DNA of 64,000 nucleotides from Myotis daubentonii (GCF_963259705.1 NC_081849.1:62282093-62346092), one strand, 5' to 3'; counted from the stretch's first letter, positions 1 through 11,589 are shown. Numbers and translations are program-made. Notes: generated from the letters alone by a model not told the origin.

Positions 1-299
1 CTGTTGACATTTTAGTATATAAATGTGAGTCTGATTTCCCCTTCTGACACTCTTCATTAACTTCTCATTGCTACTTAAAATCCAGCATTCTCACTGTGGC
101 CTCAAAAGCCCTAATTTGCTCCCGATTGTCTTGTAACCTTGTACCAACCTCCTCCTCCTTAATTCCTCTCCAGCCATGTTGACTTTCTCTTCCTAGGGGA
201 TACCAAACATGTTTTTGCATCAGCAGCTTCAAACTTCATATTTCTCCATTTGTAACTCTTATTCCCAGATATCTTCATGGTTCCCTCCCTCACATTCAG

Positions 300-580
300 A
301 TGCTCAAATGGTACTTCTTAAGGGAAGTTGTTTTTGACCACCTGCCTAAAATGACATACCGCTAACATTCTTCTTATCCTTTTTCCCTTTTTTCACAGTT
401 GTGATATATATATATATATATATAAAACATTAAATTGTATATTAATTTTTTTTCCTGATGCTTCTTAGAATATGAGCTCCAGGAAGGCAAGAACTTCATT
501 TCGTTCACTGGTAAAACCTGGGCATATACAACGTGTCTGACACAGCATAGGTGCCTGATGAATATTTGTTAAAATGAGTT
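300..580 (+). repeat. L2-type 3' end
   Basis: AATATGAGCTCCAGGAAGGC and GGTGCCTGATGAATATTTGT are L2 3'-end motifs. An AT microsatellite (407-424) lies inside. Confidence 0.65.
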
Positions 581-1422
581 ACTAAACCATTCTACACTTT
601 CTGCTTTGTGCATCTATACCTTTAGTTATATTATTAAAATTTATAGTATACATTCTTTTTGTGCAATCTATCATGAACTTCTTTACATTACTTTCACAGT
701 TATTTTGTTATTCTGGCTATGTCACAATTGATAATCATCTTTCACTCAATTAGGCATTTTGGCTGCAGATAAAAGATTTAGACCTAGGTGTGGAGCAAGT
801 CTAAGGCCCGTCCTCTTCCTATTATGTTATGCTAGATGATCATCCTCAGACCATGTTTAATGTCATGAGCAGCAGGCCGGACGCGTATTGCATAGTCGGG
901 GAAAGACTGGGGACACATTGTACAGTGGCTAATCCATAATTGGGTTAGAGAACTGGGAGGGGATTGGCCAGTGGTCAGACTTGTGCTTAATCAGATCAAG
1001 TTTGTCAACTTACAGTTTTTGATTTAAAATGAATCAGTAATATTTGTGTATATTAAAATAAGGCAGTTAAGCCATAAAGATTTTTTTAAAAAAATTAGGA
1101 TGTTTTAGATTTTACCAGTGCCAGCATCTCTTAAACATTTTTTTCAGAGTGATTTTAGGATCTCCAGTGAGGCCTTACTAGGTCAAGTGTAACTTCACAT
1201 TGCTTCTAAGTGTTGATTAGCAGCATCATTCATGTGAATAAACCATTATTTTTCATTTAACTTTCTTGGGTGCTTACATTGTCACCCATTCACACTATCT
1301 TTAGTATCTACCAATTTTTTAGGCAAAGAAATAAACCATGGTTGTGAGGAGTCTTTTTAGGTCAAGGGGGTGGTTGTGCTATGGTAGATAGTATATCAGG
1401 GCTTGAGGAAATGAAGCATTTT

Positions 1423-1631
1423 TAAAAAATATATTTTTACTGATTTCAGAGAGGAAGGAAGAGGGAAAGAGAGAGAAACGTCCATGATGAGAGAGAATCA
1501 TGGATTGGCTGCCTCCTGCAAGTCTCCCAACTGGGGATCGAGCCCACAACCCGGGCATGTGCCAGAAGGGAACCTGGGATCTTTCAGTTCATAGACTGAT
1601 GCGCTATCCACTGAGCCAAACCAGCTAGGGC
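1423..1631 (-). mobile_element. Ves-type tRNA SINE
   Basis: Antisense SINE with a reversed tRNA-like head (CACTGAGCCAAACCAGCTAG) and perfect flanking duplications AGGAAATGAAGCATTTT (1406-1422, 1632-1648). Confidence 0.92.
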
Positions 1632-2027
1632 AGGAAATGAAGCATTTTGAACCACCAGTGCTTAGGAATTTACACATAACATTAGGTTATGCTTAATTTT
1701 GCTATAAATGTGTTTGTTTTGTTTGCTTGTTTGTTTCTCATCTTCATGAATTTAAAATGGAGGGGAAAAGTACCTTTACTCTTTTCTTCAAATTTGAACT
1801 GGGAGTCTGAAAGCCTTGAGTGATGGCTGAAGCCAGAGGGCCCCGATCGGGGACCTCGGCCAGGTCAGGAAGGCCTCTGCTCTGCCTCCTGGAGCAGGGG
1901 CTATGTCTTGCATATTAAATTAAAACTTGTCAAAACGGGAAAGTATTCCAGGAGGAAGGATTTAGAGCAGGAAGGTTTTGGAGAATTGGTTTTTAATAAT
2001 GTCTCCCATGTAATGGGATTGTTATAA

Positions 2028-2235
2028 TAGCAGTTATTGAGCATCTACTCAGGCTCTGTCCTGTGCCGTGCTCCTCAATATCTCATTTAATCTTCAAGAC
2101 TTTGTGAGGTAGGGTCTGTTAGTGAGGGAGTGTGGTACAGAGAAGCTGGAAACGGGGGCTAGAGTCACACCTTATAGACTGCATAGCAGAGATTCACACC
2201 CAGAAGGGTCTGTCGCGAGTCCATGCTCTTGACTA
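2028..2235 (+). repeat. MIR SINE
   Basis: ATCTCATTTAATCTTCAAGA and GTACAGAGAAGCTGGAAACG fit MIR; ancient. Confidence 0.6.
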
Positions 2236-2310
2236 CCAGATCTCACTAGCAGTTCTGCTGATCTTGGCATAAGTAATCGCAAGCATCCTCTTTACTCCCA
2301 TCATCTAGTC

Positions 2311-2522
2311 CAGTGGTCGGCAAACTCATTAGTCAACAGAGCCAAATATCAACAGTACGACGATTGAAATTTCTTTTGAGAGCCAAATTTTTTAAACTTA
2401 AACTATATAGGTAGGTACATTGTTATTAACTTAATTAGGGTACTCCTGAGGCTTAGGAAGAGCCACACTGAAAGGGCCAAAGAGCCACATGTGGCTCACG
2501 AGCCGCAGTTTGCCGACCACTG
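2311..2522. mobile_element. hAT MITE
   Basis: Terminal inverted repeats CAGTGGTCGGCAAAC / GTTTGCCGACCACTG with a perfect 8-bp target duplication ATCTAGTC on both sides. 212 bp, non-coding. Confidence 0.9.
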
Positions 2523-2530
2523 ATCTAGTC

Positions 2531-3485
2531 CCTAGGGCCTAGCAGCTCCTCTGATCCAAGAGAGAAATGCTTCTCCGTCCACTCCTCACTTTGTCCTCAA
2601 TGGGTCAGCAATGTGCAAAGTCTGCAAAGACGTCACACATTAGGCACTTGGCTCTCAGGCGTTGGTGGTAGCCCACTCACTCAGGCTGATGGCCACGGAT
2701 GGCTGGGGTTGGGGATGATGGGACATGAGTCAGTTCCTGCGGAGGTAGTTAGAAGCATCGGGGTATGGTATTGGGGAGCTTATGGATGAACCTGCCACAT
2801 AGTGTCTCTCACATTTGACCTTGGAATAAAGGGAAGGGAGGGACAAACGAGTGCATGTTCTGCAGGGTAAACAGAGTCTTTTCAGTCTACCCTCAAGGCC
2901 ATTTTCTGTACCCATCATGGGATTCAGGGCACTTTCAACTCACTTCCGGCAGTTCTCTGGTGCTAAAATTTTATTTGCAAAGTTTAGGTTAGGGACTTTC
3001 TGGGACCAAAATATTTAATTTTCCACTTCCTAGAGGCTAGACAAAATGGTATGCAAGACCACACTCTTGGTCTATTATTTTGCTCCTTTTAACCTCTTTA
3101 TGTTTTACAAATGGATCCTTCAGTGATTTTTTTTTTTTTTTAAAGAAGCCTGCAATTGTCTTATGACTTGGCTGTGTCTAAGATTGTCTCTCTGGGTTTT
3201 CTAAAATGCTAACTGACAGAGCCTTAAAAACCTCAAGCTATTTTTCCAAAGCTTGGCTACTGACTTGCAAGCATTTTAAATTGCAGAAGCTCTGGATCCA
3301 CCTTTCTGCTTCATCTGGGATGGTTCATGCACTGGTCCTCAGCCAGGATTGACCTCCCATGGAGAAGTGAGGTGAAAAGTGATATGGAAATCCTCATTGA
3401 TTTTAGCATTGTCCATTATTACTGGCCCATATAATAAAAGGGCAGCTATTTCTTTGGTCTGCCTCCGAACCTGATTATTAAAAAA
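2531..3485. other. intergenic, nothing recognised
   Basis: Unique-looking sequence. A short poly-T (3128-3142) and a Helitron-like end fragment (ATATAATAAAAGGGCAG at about 3430) are the only features seen. Confidence 0.5.
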
Positions 3486-3723
3486 CTAGAGGCCCGATGC
3501 ATGAAATTCGTGCAAGGGGCTCAGCCCTCGCAGCCCTGGTTGCCCCGGCCAGCCCTCCCAGCCCCTCATAGCCTCTGCCAGCCCTCACAACCCCTCGCAA
3601 CCTTGGCCGGCTCTCACAGCCCTGGCTTCGTCTGGAACGTCATTCAGATGGTCATCGGAAGATTGTCCAGACGGTCGTTCTACTGTTCGGTCTAATTAGC
3701 ATATTAGCTCTTTATTATATAGA
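3486..3723 (-). mobile_element. HeliBat-type Helitron, copy A of a three-copy cluster
   Basis: On the minus strand it starts TCTATATAATAAAGAGC and ends in GGGCCTCTAG (plus strand CTAGAGGCCC at 3486). The end is preceded by the hairpin-like GCATGAAATTCGTGC. It is non-autonomous; no Rep/helicase coding is seen. Confidence 0.85.
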
Positions 3724-3727
3724 TAGA

Positions 3728-4411
3728 CTAGAGGCCTGGTGCATGAAATTTGTGCACTGGGGGGCGGGTGTCCCTCAGCCCAGCCTGCACCCTCTCCAAT
3801 CTGGGCCCCCGTGGGAGATGTCCGACTGCCGGTTTAGGCCCGATCCCACAGGGCAGTCGAACATCCTTCTCACAATCTGGGACTGTTAGCTCCCAACTGC
3901 TTGCCTGCCTGCTTGCCTGATTGCCCCTAACCACTTCTGCCTGCCAGCCTGACCAACACCTAACTGCTCCCCTGCCGGCCCAATTGCCCCCAACTGCCCT
4001 CCCCGGCAGACCTGGTTGCCCCCAACTGCCCTCCCCTGCTGGCCTGGTCACCCCTAACTGCCCTCCCCTGCCAGCTTGGTTGTCCCTAAGTGCCCTCCCT
4101 TGCAGGCCTGCTCCCCCTCAACTGCCCTCCCCTGCCGGCTTGGTCGCCCCTAACTGCCCTCCCCTGCAGGCCCGGTCACTCCCAACTGCCCTCCGCTGCA
4201 GGCCTGGACCCCCCAACTTCCCTCCCTCCTCTGTAGGCCCAGTCACCAACTGCCCTCCCCTACCGGCCTGGTCACCCCTAACTGCCATCACCTGCTTGCC
4301 TGGTCGCCCCTAACTGCCCTTTCCTGCTGGCCATCTTTGACCTCATGGGGGTGGCCATCATGTGCAAGGGCGTGATGGTCAATTTGCATATTAGCTCTTT
4401 ATTATATAGGA
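3728..4411 (-). mobile_element. HeliBat-type Helitron, copy B, with internal minisatellite
   Basis: Starts (minus strand) TCCTATATAATAAAGAGC at 4411 and ends at CTAG 3728. The interior 3930-4325 is a degenerate tandem array of a roughly 30-bp unit (CCTAACTGCCCTCCCCTGC core, about a dozen copies). It directly abuts copy C. Confidence 0.85.
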
Positions 4412-4608
4412 CTAGGAGCCCAGTGCGCTATTCAAAATTGCACGGCGCTGCCCACTCCTTCTCCGGCCCTTGAAGCAGCCATGGCTACTGCTGATCAGGC
4501 CCTCCCCCAGCACAGGCGCGCGGAGACTGTGCGTGCAACCTCCTCCTGTCCAGTCGACCCGTTACGGTGTCCTGGTTAATTAGCATATTTCTCTATTATA
4601 TATATAGA
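4412..4608 (-). mobile_element. Helitron, copy C
   Basis: Ends (minus strand) at CTAG 4412-4415, immediately next to the TC start of copy B, and starts at 4608 (TCTATATATATAATAG). The 3' end is diverged (CTAGGAGCCCAGTGC). Confidence 0.75.
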
Positions 4609-4813
4609 TGTAAAGAACGTAAACAGGGCTTATTGGGAACTAAGGACATTTAGCCACAAATGCCCTTCTCTTAGCTTCCAGGCAAAGGCATACTGAGAGG
4701 AGGGAAGCAGGCAGAAGTTGCAAGGGGTGGGGTGGGAGTGTTTGACGTATTAATGCAGTTTGTTCTTTTTTCTCCTCAAACAGGTTTCTGTCACCTTTTG
4801 CCTTTGAAAATGA

Positions 4814-5067
4814 ATGGCTCCACGGCCAGTGTTGCTAAGTAGTTACAGTGTTGCCCCCCCCCCCCCCCAAGGGTCACAGGTTCAATTCTGGGTCAAGGGC
4901 ATGTACCTGGATTGCAGGTTCTATCCCTGGCCCTGGTCAGGGCATATGTGCGAGGCAACCAATCAATGTTTTTCTCTCACATTGATGTTTCTCTCTCTCT
5001 CTTTCTTTCTCTCTCACATCCCTCCCTCCTTTCCACTCTCTAAAAATCAGTGGGGGAGAGGGGAATA
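4814..5067 (+). mobile_element. Ves-type tRNA SINE, sense, with poly-C insertion
   Basis: Diverged head GGCTCCACGGCCAGTGTTGC, a run of about 16 C, and a body ending CACTCTCTAAAAATCAG. Confidence 0.75.
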
Positions 5068-5907
5068 AGTGGAACTTGGAATTACACTCTCCCAAAGAGA
5101 GTGGTATGAGTAGTGAGAGTTTTAAGTAAAAATCACTTTTTGCCTCTCAACATGATTTAATTCTGTTTATCTTCTTTCCTAAATATCATTTGTGAAAAAC
5201 AAGATTGGATTTAAATACAGTGCAGAGTGCCCATGGTTACTAACAGAAGAAAGCCCTTTCTCTGATTAAAACAAGTGACTTTTCTGACACAGCTTCAGCT
5301 AAGGGGCTGAGAGATGGCAGAAGTAGCTGCTCTGCCTTCTGTTTCTAGAAAGATTAGCTTTTCCTGGGGCTAAAGGAAGCCAAGGCCAATTCTGAAAGGG
5401 GGGAGTTTTCCTTGTTGTTAATTAGGACTCAGGTGACTTTACCAGTGACATGATGAGCTTGGTTGGTCCTTGCTTTTACCATTGGGAAGATTTGAGCTGT
5501 ACCTTCCACTACCTTCTTCTTCCCATATCCTGGTGCCCAGGTGAGGATAGTTGGTTTCGTCACAAACCAGACGGCCAGAAGGATAGCATTATTATCCTTT
5601 GCCTCTGCAAAACCAAAATAGCTGGTATTTTTTGCTGGTGGTTAGGCAGAAAGTGTTCTAACTCTGTCACAGTGGGGCCCTTTGCCATCTTAGAATGTCC
5701 TGTTGGAATTCCAAACAGATAAAGCTGAGCCCAGAGCTGGTCACAGTATAAACCAATCCTGTTTTCTATTGCCTGGCTTTGCCCGACCTATTTTATATCA
5801 TACACAATAGTACTCCCTTATTATGATTTGCCTTCCACAGTTTGTTATCCAGTCAACTTTGGTCCTTAAATATTAAATGGAAAATTCCAGAAGTAAGTAA
5901 TTTAATA
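5068..5907. other. intergenic, nothing recognised
   Basis: No gene or clear repeat. The 90-codon open frame at 5450-5722 has no recognisable homology. Confidence 0.5.
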
Positions 5908-5923
5908 GACAATTCATAACTTT

Positions 5924-7826
5924 TTTTTTAATTAAATCTTTATTGTTCAGATTATTACATTTGTTCCTCTTTTTTCCCCCCCATAACTCCCCTCCTCCCA
6001 GTTTCCACCCCACCCTCCGCCCTCACTCCCCACCCACTGTCCTCATCCATAGGTGCACGATTTTTGTCCAGTCTCTTCCCACATCTCCCACACCCCTTTC
6101 CCCCCCAAGAATAGTCAGTCCATTCCCTTTCTATGTCCCTGATTCTATTATAATCACCAGATCATTCTGTTCATCAGATTATTTATTCACTTGATTCTTA
6201 GATTCACTTGTTGATAGATGCATATTTGTTGTTCATAATTTGTATCTTTACCTTTATCTTCCTCTTCCTCTTCTTAAAGGATACCTTTCAGCATTTCATA
6301 TAATCCTGGTTTGGTGGTGATGAACTCCTTTAGCTTTTCCTTATCTGTGAAGCTCTTTATCTGACCTTCAATTCTGAATGATAGCTTTGCTGGATAAAGT
6401 AATCTTGGTTGTAGGTTCTTGGCATTTATCACTTTGAATATTTCTTGCCACTCCCTTCTGGCCTGCAAAGATTCTGTTGAGAAATCAGCTGACAGTCGTA
6501 TGGGTATTCCCTTGTAGGTAACTGAGTTACTTTCTCTTGCTGTTTTTAAGATTCTCTCTTTATCTTTTGCTCTTGGCATTTTAATTATGATGTGTCTTGG
6601 TGTGGTCCTCTTTGGATTCCTTTTGTTTGGGGTTCTCCGTGCTTCTTGGACCTGTAAGTCCATTTCTTTCACCAGGTGGGGGAAGTTTTCTGTCATTATT
6701 TCTTCAAATAGGTTTTCAATATCTTGCTCTCTCTCATCTTCTGGCACCCCTATAATTCTGATGTTGGTACGCTTGAAGCTGTCCCAGAGGCTCCTTACAG
6801 TATCCTCGCATTTTTGGATTCTTTTTTCATTTTGCTTTTCCAGTTGGATGTTTTTTGCTTCCTCGCATTTCAAATCATTGACTTGATTCTTGCGCTCCTC
6901 TGGTCTGCTGTCGGGCGTCTGTATAATATTCGTTATTTCAGTCCGTGTATGCTTAATTTCTAGTTGGTTTCCCAATATAACATCGAGGGTCTCATTAGTT
7001 TTGTTGTAGACCTCATTAAGTTTATCGGCAGCTTCTAAACAGTTCTTGAGAGACCTTAAAAGTGTGGTTCTGAACTCTATATCTTCCATTGACAATTTTG
7101 TCCTGTTTCTTTGTCTCCGCATTTTGTTATGCTTCCTTGGTGCACCCCCTAGTGGTCTTTGTTCGCAGTCTTATAGTTAAACCTTGATTGTTGTAGCTAA
7201 TACCAGGGAGGGTTTGACCTCCAGGCCAAGTGGCTATGAGAATCAGCTGTGTCAGCAGTGAGAGAACTTCTGTCCTCTAGGGAGGTGCTAATCTAGCCTT
7301 TGCCTGAGGCTATCCGGCAAATGCCTCTGTGCAGGGCTTGGGCGGGGCGGGTCGCACAGGATCAACAGGGTGGGCCGGAGAGAGCAGTTATGGCGGCTCT
7401 CAGTCCTGTCCCCAGGGGCTCTGCCTCTCTGAGTCCCAGCACCCGCTGCAAAGCTCGGAGAGAAAGCTGCACTCGCTCTGACCGAAGCCAGACAGTCCTG
7501 CCTCTCCCGTTTGAGTCTGGGTCCCTAAAGACTCGCCTGTATCTGGAGCTAAGAGTCTGCGACTCCCTCCCGACCGAAAACAACAACCGCGCCCTCCGCC
7601 GCCAGCCCGCTCCGCGCACTCCGCACCTTAGAATTTGACTTCAGCACTGCGCCTCCTCTGAGTGTCCGTATGCGTTTCTCTTTCCTCCTAGTTGTAGGAT
7701 TTCCACTCAGCCAGCGTTCCTGTGGCTCTGGGTGATGTCCGTTCCGTCTTTTAGTTTCACTTTTGAAGTAGTTGTTCAAAGCAGCAAACTCCGGCGTTAA
7801 CCTATGCTGCCATCTTGGTTCTCTCC
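5924..7826 (-). mobile_element. full-length ORF1-only L1 (HAL1-like) retrotransposon
   Basis: A minus-strand element is bounded by a perfect 16-bp target-site duplication (5908-5923 and 7827-7842). Its 5' end (7826 downward) starts GGAGAGAACCAAGATGGC, a typical L1 start. A GC-rich 5' UTR of about 700 bp is followed by an intact ORF1 (7122-6274), a purine-rich 3' UTR and an A tail just inside the left duplication. No ORF2 is present: the 3' UTR begins right after the ORF1 stop. The architecture is that of half-L1 (HAL1) elements. The intact duplication and ORF suggest a young insertion. Confidence 0.88.
6274..7122 (-). CDS. L1/HAL1 ORF1 protein, 282 aa, intact
   Basis: Begins MRRQRNRTKLSMEDIEFRTT. 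An N-terminal coiled coil covers about residues 15-110, followed by the RRM-type core (RTNIRIIGVPEDEREQDIEN) and the C-terminal domain (LSADFSTESLQARREWQEIF). In family members this protein binds RNA as a trimer and chaperones retrotransposition. It is shorter than the 338-aa human ORF1p, mainly at the N-terminus. No stop or frameshift is present. Confidence 0.93.
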   Translation of the reverse strand: MRRQRNRTKLSMEDIEFRTTLLRSLKNCLEAADKLNEVYNKTNETLDVILGNQLEIKHTRTEITNIIQTPDSRPEERKNQVNDLKCEEAKNIQLEKQNEKRIQKCEDTVRSLWDSFKRTNIRIIGVPEDEREQDIENLFEEIMTENFPHLVKEMDLQVQEARRTPNKRNPKRTTPRHIIIKMPRAKDKERILKTARESNSVTYKGIPIRLSADFSTESLQARREWQEIFKVINAKNLQPRLLYPAKLSFRIEGQIKSFTDKEKLKEFITTKPGLYEMLKGIL

Positions 7827-7842
7827 GACAATTCATAACTTT

Positions 7843-8409
7843 AAATTGTGTGCTGTTCTGAGTATGATGAAATCCCTCTCTGTCTGCTCTATCTCTTTGT
7901 CCAGGGTGTCTGTGCTGAAGTCCCTGTCTCCCCCTTGGTCACTTAAGTGGTCATCTAGGTTATCAGATTGGTATCATAGTGCATGTGTTCAAATAACCCT
8001 TATTTCACTTTGCAATGGCCCAAAGCCCAAAGTAGTGATGCTGGCAATTTGGATATGCCAAGGAGAAGCCGAAAAGTGCTTCCTTTAAATGAAAAGGTGA
8101 GCACAGTCAATAAGATATTTTGAGGGAGAGACAGATCACATATAATTTTTATTGCAGTATATTGTTATAATTGTCCTATTTTATGATTAGTTTTGTTGTT
8201 AATCTTTTATTGTGCCTAATTTATGAATTAAACTTTGTCATAGGTATGTTTGTATAGGAAAAAACAGTATACATCGGGTTTGGTAGTATCTGTGGTTTCA
8301 GGCATCCAGTGAGGGTCTTGGAACATATCCCCCTTGGATAAGGGAGGACTACTGTTGTCCAGATTTGTTCTCTTCCATTTCCTTACCTGGAATGTCTTTT
8401 CCTTCCTCT
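7843..8409. other. intergenic, nothing recognised
   Basis: AT-rich sequence between the HAL1-like element and the L2 fragment. Confidence 0.5.
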
Positions 8410-8790
8410 CTTTAGTTTGAGTCCAATCCTTTTTTCCAATGTGCTTCTCAAGTTTTACCTGCTTAGTAGACAGTTCCAAATTTCCAATCCCAGCCTTAAG
8501 GGATTACCCTTTTCTCTGGAACTTTGTCTCACTTGTGGTCTGTAGTTCATTCATTCATTCATTCATTCATTCTCTTCTCCCTGTCAGGGATGTTGTTCTC
8601 CCAGCTCTTGTCATGAGTGGCTTCTTCTCATTCTTTAATTCTCAACTGAAATGCCATTCTACAAAGAGACCTGCCCTCACTACCCATTCTAAAGTAAGAG
8701 CCTTTTCTATATATTCAGAGATTGTCTGGTCTCCAGCACCTAGCCTGCTAGCTGGCACACAGTAAATAGTTATCAAATGAATTAACAAAG
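8410..8790 (+). repeat. L2-type 3' end with CATT repeat
   Basis: CTGCCCTCACTACCCATTCT and GCTGGCACACAGTAAATAGT are L2-like; a (TTCA)n run lies at 8549-8571. Confidence 0.6.
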
Positions 8791-9198
8791 GAATTAATTT
8801 CTTAATTTAATGTATAATTTCAATTTCAGCTTAAGAACAAAAACATTGATAGCTCTTAGAACTGAGACATATCTAAAGACAGGAGAGATTAGATTAATGT
8901 CTGTTTCTTTAAGGCACTGAGAAATTTTCTGGACAATAACTCATTCTAGGGGATGAAATACTATGTGAAACTCCAATGTATGTTTCAAGTATAGTGGCTT
9001 AATATGAAAAAACAACACACGAACAATTCTGTGTTTTGCATATATTCTCTGTGCTGTTCCCTAGTTTATCTTCAAATGATATTTAATGCACATTGGAATA
9101 TGTTGTGATAGATGGATATAATTTAAATATGAAGATACTAAACATTTTACCCTAGTTATTTCAATATAAAAAGTCATTATGTATTTTAATATAGAAAA

Positions 9199-9586
9199 CC
9201 AGGGGCCCAGTGCACGAATTTGTGCACCTTGAAAAGAACTGTGGGCTGTGAGGCTGCAGTGGGCACAGTGGCAGGTCTCAGCCGGCCCCTCCCGCTGCAG
9301 TCCCCCAGTCCCTTGTCTGCTGGCAGCCCCACTTCCACCTGCTGATGGTGCTGGCCCCAATCACTCCATGCCGTCACCAGGTGTGAGCACTGGGCAGGAC
9401 CATGGTGTGCAGGAGCAAAGACTTTTCAGTAACCACCAGAGGCTTGCCCTGATAACAGTGAACGGTGCCCCGCCTTAGTCTGGCGCCCCCACTCGGTTCA
9501 CCTGCTCTACCATCCGGCCAACATCCGCCATGTTCCATGCGTGCCCCCTGGTGGTCAGTGCACGTCATAGCATTTTATATATATAG
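9199..9586 (-). mobile_element. HeliBat-type Helitron
   Basis: Plus strand begins near CAGGGGCCCAGTGCACGAAT and ends TTTTATATATATAGA. It inserted into an older antisense L1. It carries TGCCCCCTGGTGGTC, a CTCF-like core in reverse, at 9542-9556. Confidence 0.8.
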
Positions 9587-9599
9587 ATATGTATTATTT

Positions 9600-10440
9600 T
9601 AAAGTTGTTTTAAAATACTCTAGATTTTTAAAGTTGAAGCTAAGAAAATTTCAATACTATTTTTATTGCTGAGTAGTATCTTATTATCCTATATAATAAA
9701 AGGGTAATATGCAAATTGACCCTAACATTAGAATGACCAGAACGACCACTGGATCAGTCACTATGAGGCACATTTATCACCTCTCCGTCCCTTTCCCCAG
9801 CTGGCAGGCTCCGATTGCTTGATGTCTAATGGGGAACTGGGGGTGGATGGTAGGGGACGCGGGCAGTGCCAGGCCAAGGCCCCTGACTCACCGGTCACCC
9901 CACACACAGAGGGTGACCTGTGGTGGGGGCGGGGCCTGCGAGTGGGCGGGAACAGCCAACCTCTCTGTCCCTTCCCCTGGCCATCAGGCACCGATCACCC
10001 GATGGTGAACGGGGAACTGGGGGTGGGTGGCAGCAGGGGGCAGGACCGGCTATGGGAAGCCAGGGAAGATGGTCCTGATCGCAGGCCAGGCCTAGGGACC
10101 ATAGCCATGCATGAATTTCGTGCACTGGGCCTCTAGTATGAATATAAAACAGTTCGTATATATATCTTCCTATTGAACATCTGGCCTGTTTCTAGTTTGT
10201 GGCTGTAATGAATAAAGCTGTTATGAATATTCTCATAGAAGTCTTTTGTAAATTTAAGATTTCATTTCTTTGGGATAGATAGCTAGGAGTGAGATTACTA
10301 TTCCATATGGTAAGTATATTAAGGAATACACTTTTTGTGCCATTTCACATTCAACTGGTAACAGAGTTTTGATTGGATGTCTCCATGTTCCCTCATGTTT
10401 AGGACAGGTAACAAGCAATGAAGGGTCATAATACTTCATT
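9600..10440 (-). mobile_element. antisense L1M 3' end split by a Helitron
   Basis: TTTATTGCTGAGTAGTATCT (to 9686) continues after the Helitron as CTGGCCTGTTTCTAGTTTGT and GAATAAAGCTGTTATGAATA (from 10137), standard antisense L1 3'-end text. Confidence 0.75.
9687..10136 (+). mobile_element. HeliBat-type Helitron
   Basis: Starts TCCTATATAATAAAAGG and ends GGGCCTCTAG, flanked by A and T as expected of Helitron insertion. It splits an antisense L1 3' end (left part to 9686, right part from 10137). Confidence 0.9.
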
Positions 10441-11122
10441 CCTTTGAAATAGCCACCCCATTCTGCTCATAGAACATTTTGAGGACCTGGGTAACTTTAC
10501 CTATAGAAAGGGTATGAGATGAAATTAAGGAGCTATTTTTATTTTATTGGAGTAATAATACCATTTTATTTAGATAGAAGAATGTCATTTATTTTTTTAG
10601 AGTATTTTGGCTTTAAGTGTCATAATGTGTGATACTTTGAAACAGATTAACCACAATAAAAAACAACGTAGATTGATAAACCAAGGGCACTAGAAAGGAA
10701 GAGGGCATGCATCTACACCATTTGTCTGCATGAGAGTTTTACTTTGGGACCTGAATTATTCAGGAGAGTAACTTTAAAATATTGTTGTTCAATGAATTAT
10801 TTTTCTTATTTGTGGATACTCCCTCCCAGGTAATTTATAGAGAGAAGTCAAGCTGATCTTAAGGGAGCATCAGAGTTTAATGACTCTTGAGGAGTGATGG
10901 ATTTCCTACCCCCTTTTCAAGTTACTTACCCAAATTATGGCCAAATTACCAATCACATGGTAATTCAACTTTAAAAAGGATTTTGTGTTGAATATTTCTA
11001 AAGGTTTAAAAAAAGTTTAAATTGTTTTTACTTTTTCTCCTGCTTAAACCAGCAATTCGCTTTCTTCAAATATGTAGATTTACACCCAAGCTGGAAGGAG
11101 ACACCCAGGACTATTGCTTTTA
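10441..11122. other. region upstream of the FAM221A promoter, nothing recognised
   Basis: AT-rich, no repeat assigned. Confidence 0.5.
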
Positions 11123-11135
11123 CATCACTGTTTTT

Positions 11136-11361
11136 CTAAAAAAAAATAAAAAAATAAAAAAAATTAAAATAAATTATTGATTTTAGAGAGGAAGGGAGAG
11201 GTAGAGAGATAGAAACATCAATGATGAGAGAGAATCATGGATGGGCTGCCTCCTGCACGCCCCCTACTGGGCATGGAGCCTGCAACCTGGGCATGTGCTC
11301 TGACCTCGACCACCTGGTACCTAGGTCAATGCGCAACCATTGAACCACACTGGCCAGGTTC
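11136..11361 (-). mobile_element. Ves-type tRNA SINE
   Basis: Flanked by CATCACTGTTTTT duplications (11123-11135, 11362-11374). Confidence 0.9.
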
Positions 11362-11589
11362 CATCACTGTTTTTTAAATTCCCATTTGGAAAACAGGCAT
11401 GGAGATTATGGGCAGGCAAGCCATATCCAGACCCTTCTCAACACCGGTGAAGAGCGCGGTACAAAGAAATAAGCAATGTTCTGTGCGTCCATTATATATG
11501 CAAGGAATTGCACTCCCTTGTCGATGTCACTTGACAAGGAGACCTGCCAGACAAGGGAAAGAGATCGGCAAGGTGTGCGGAGGGCGGAG

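Noticed and set aside
3921..4313. 130-codon proline-rich open frame
   Set aside because: It is the minisatellite inside a Helitron; the repeated PTALP/CPPL pattern follows the DNA repeat and has no independent coding signal.
6587..6963. Plus-strand open frames over the HAL1-like ORF1
   Set aside because: Shadows of the real minus-strand ORF1.
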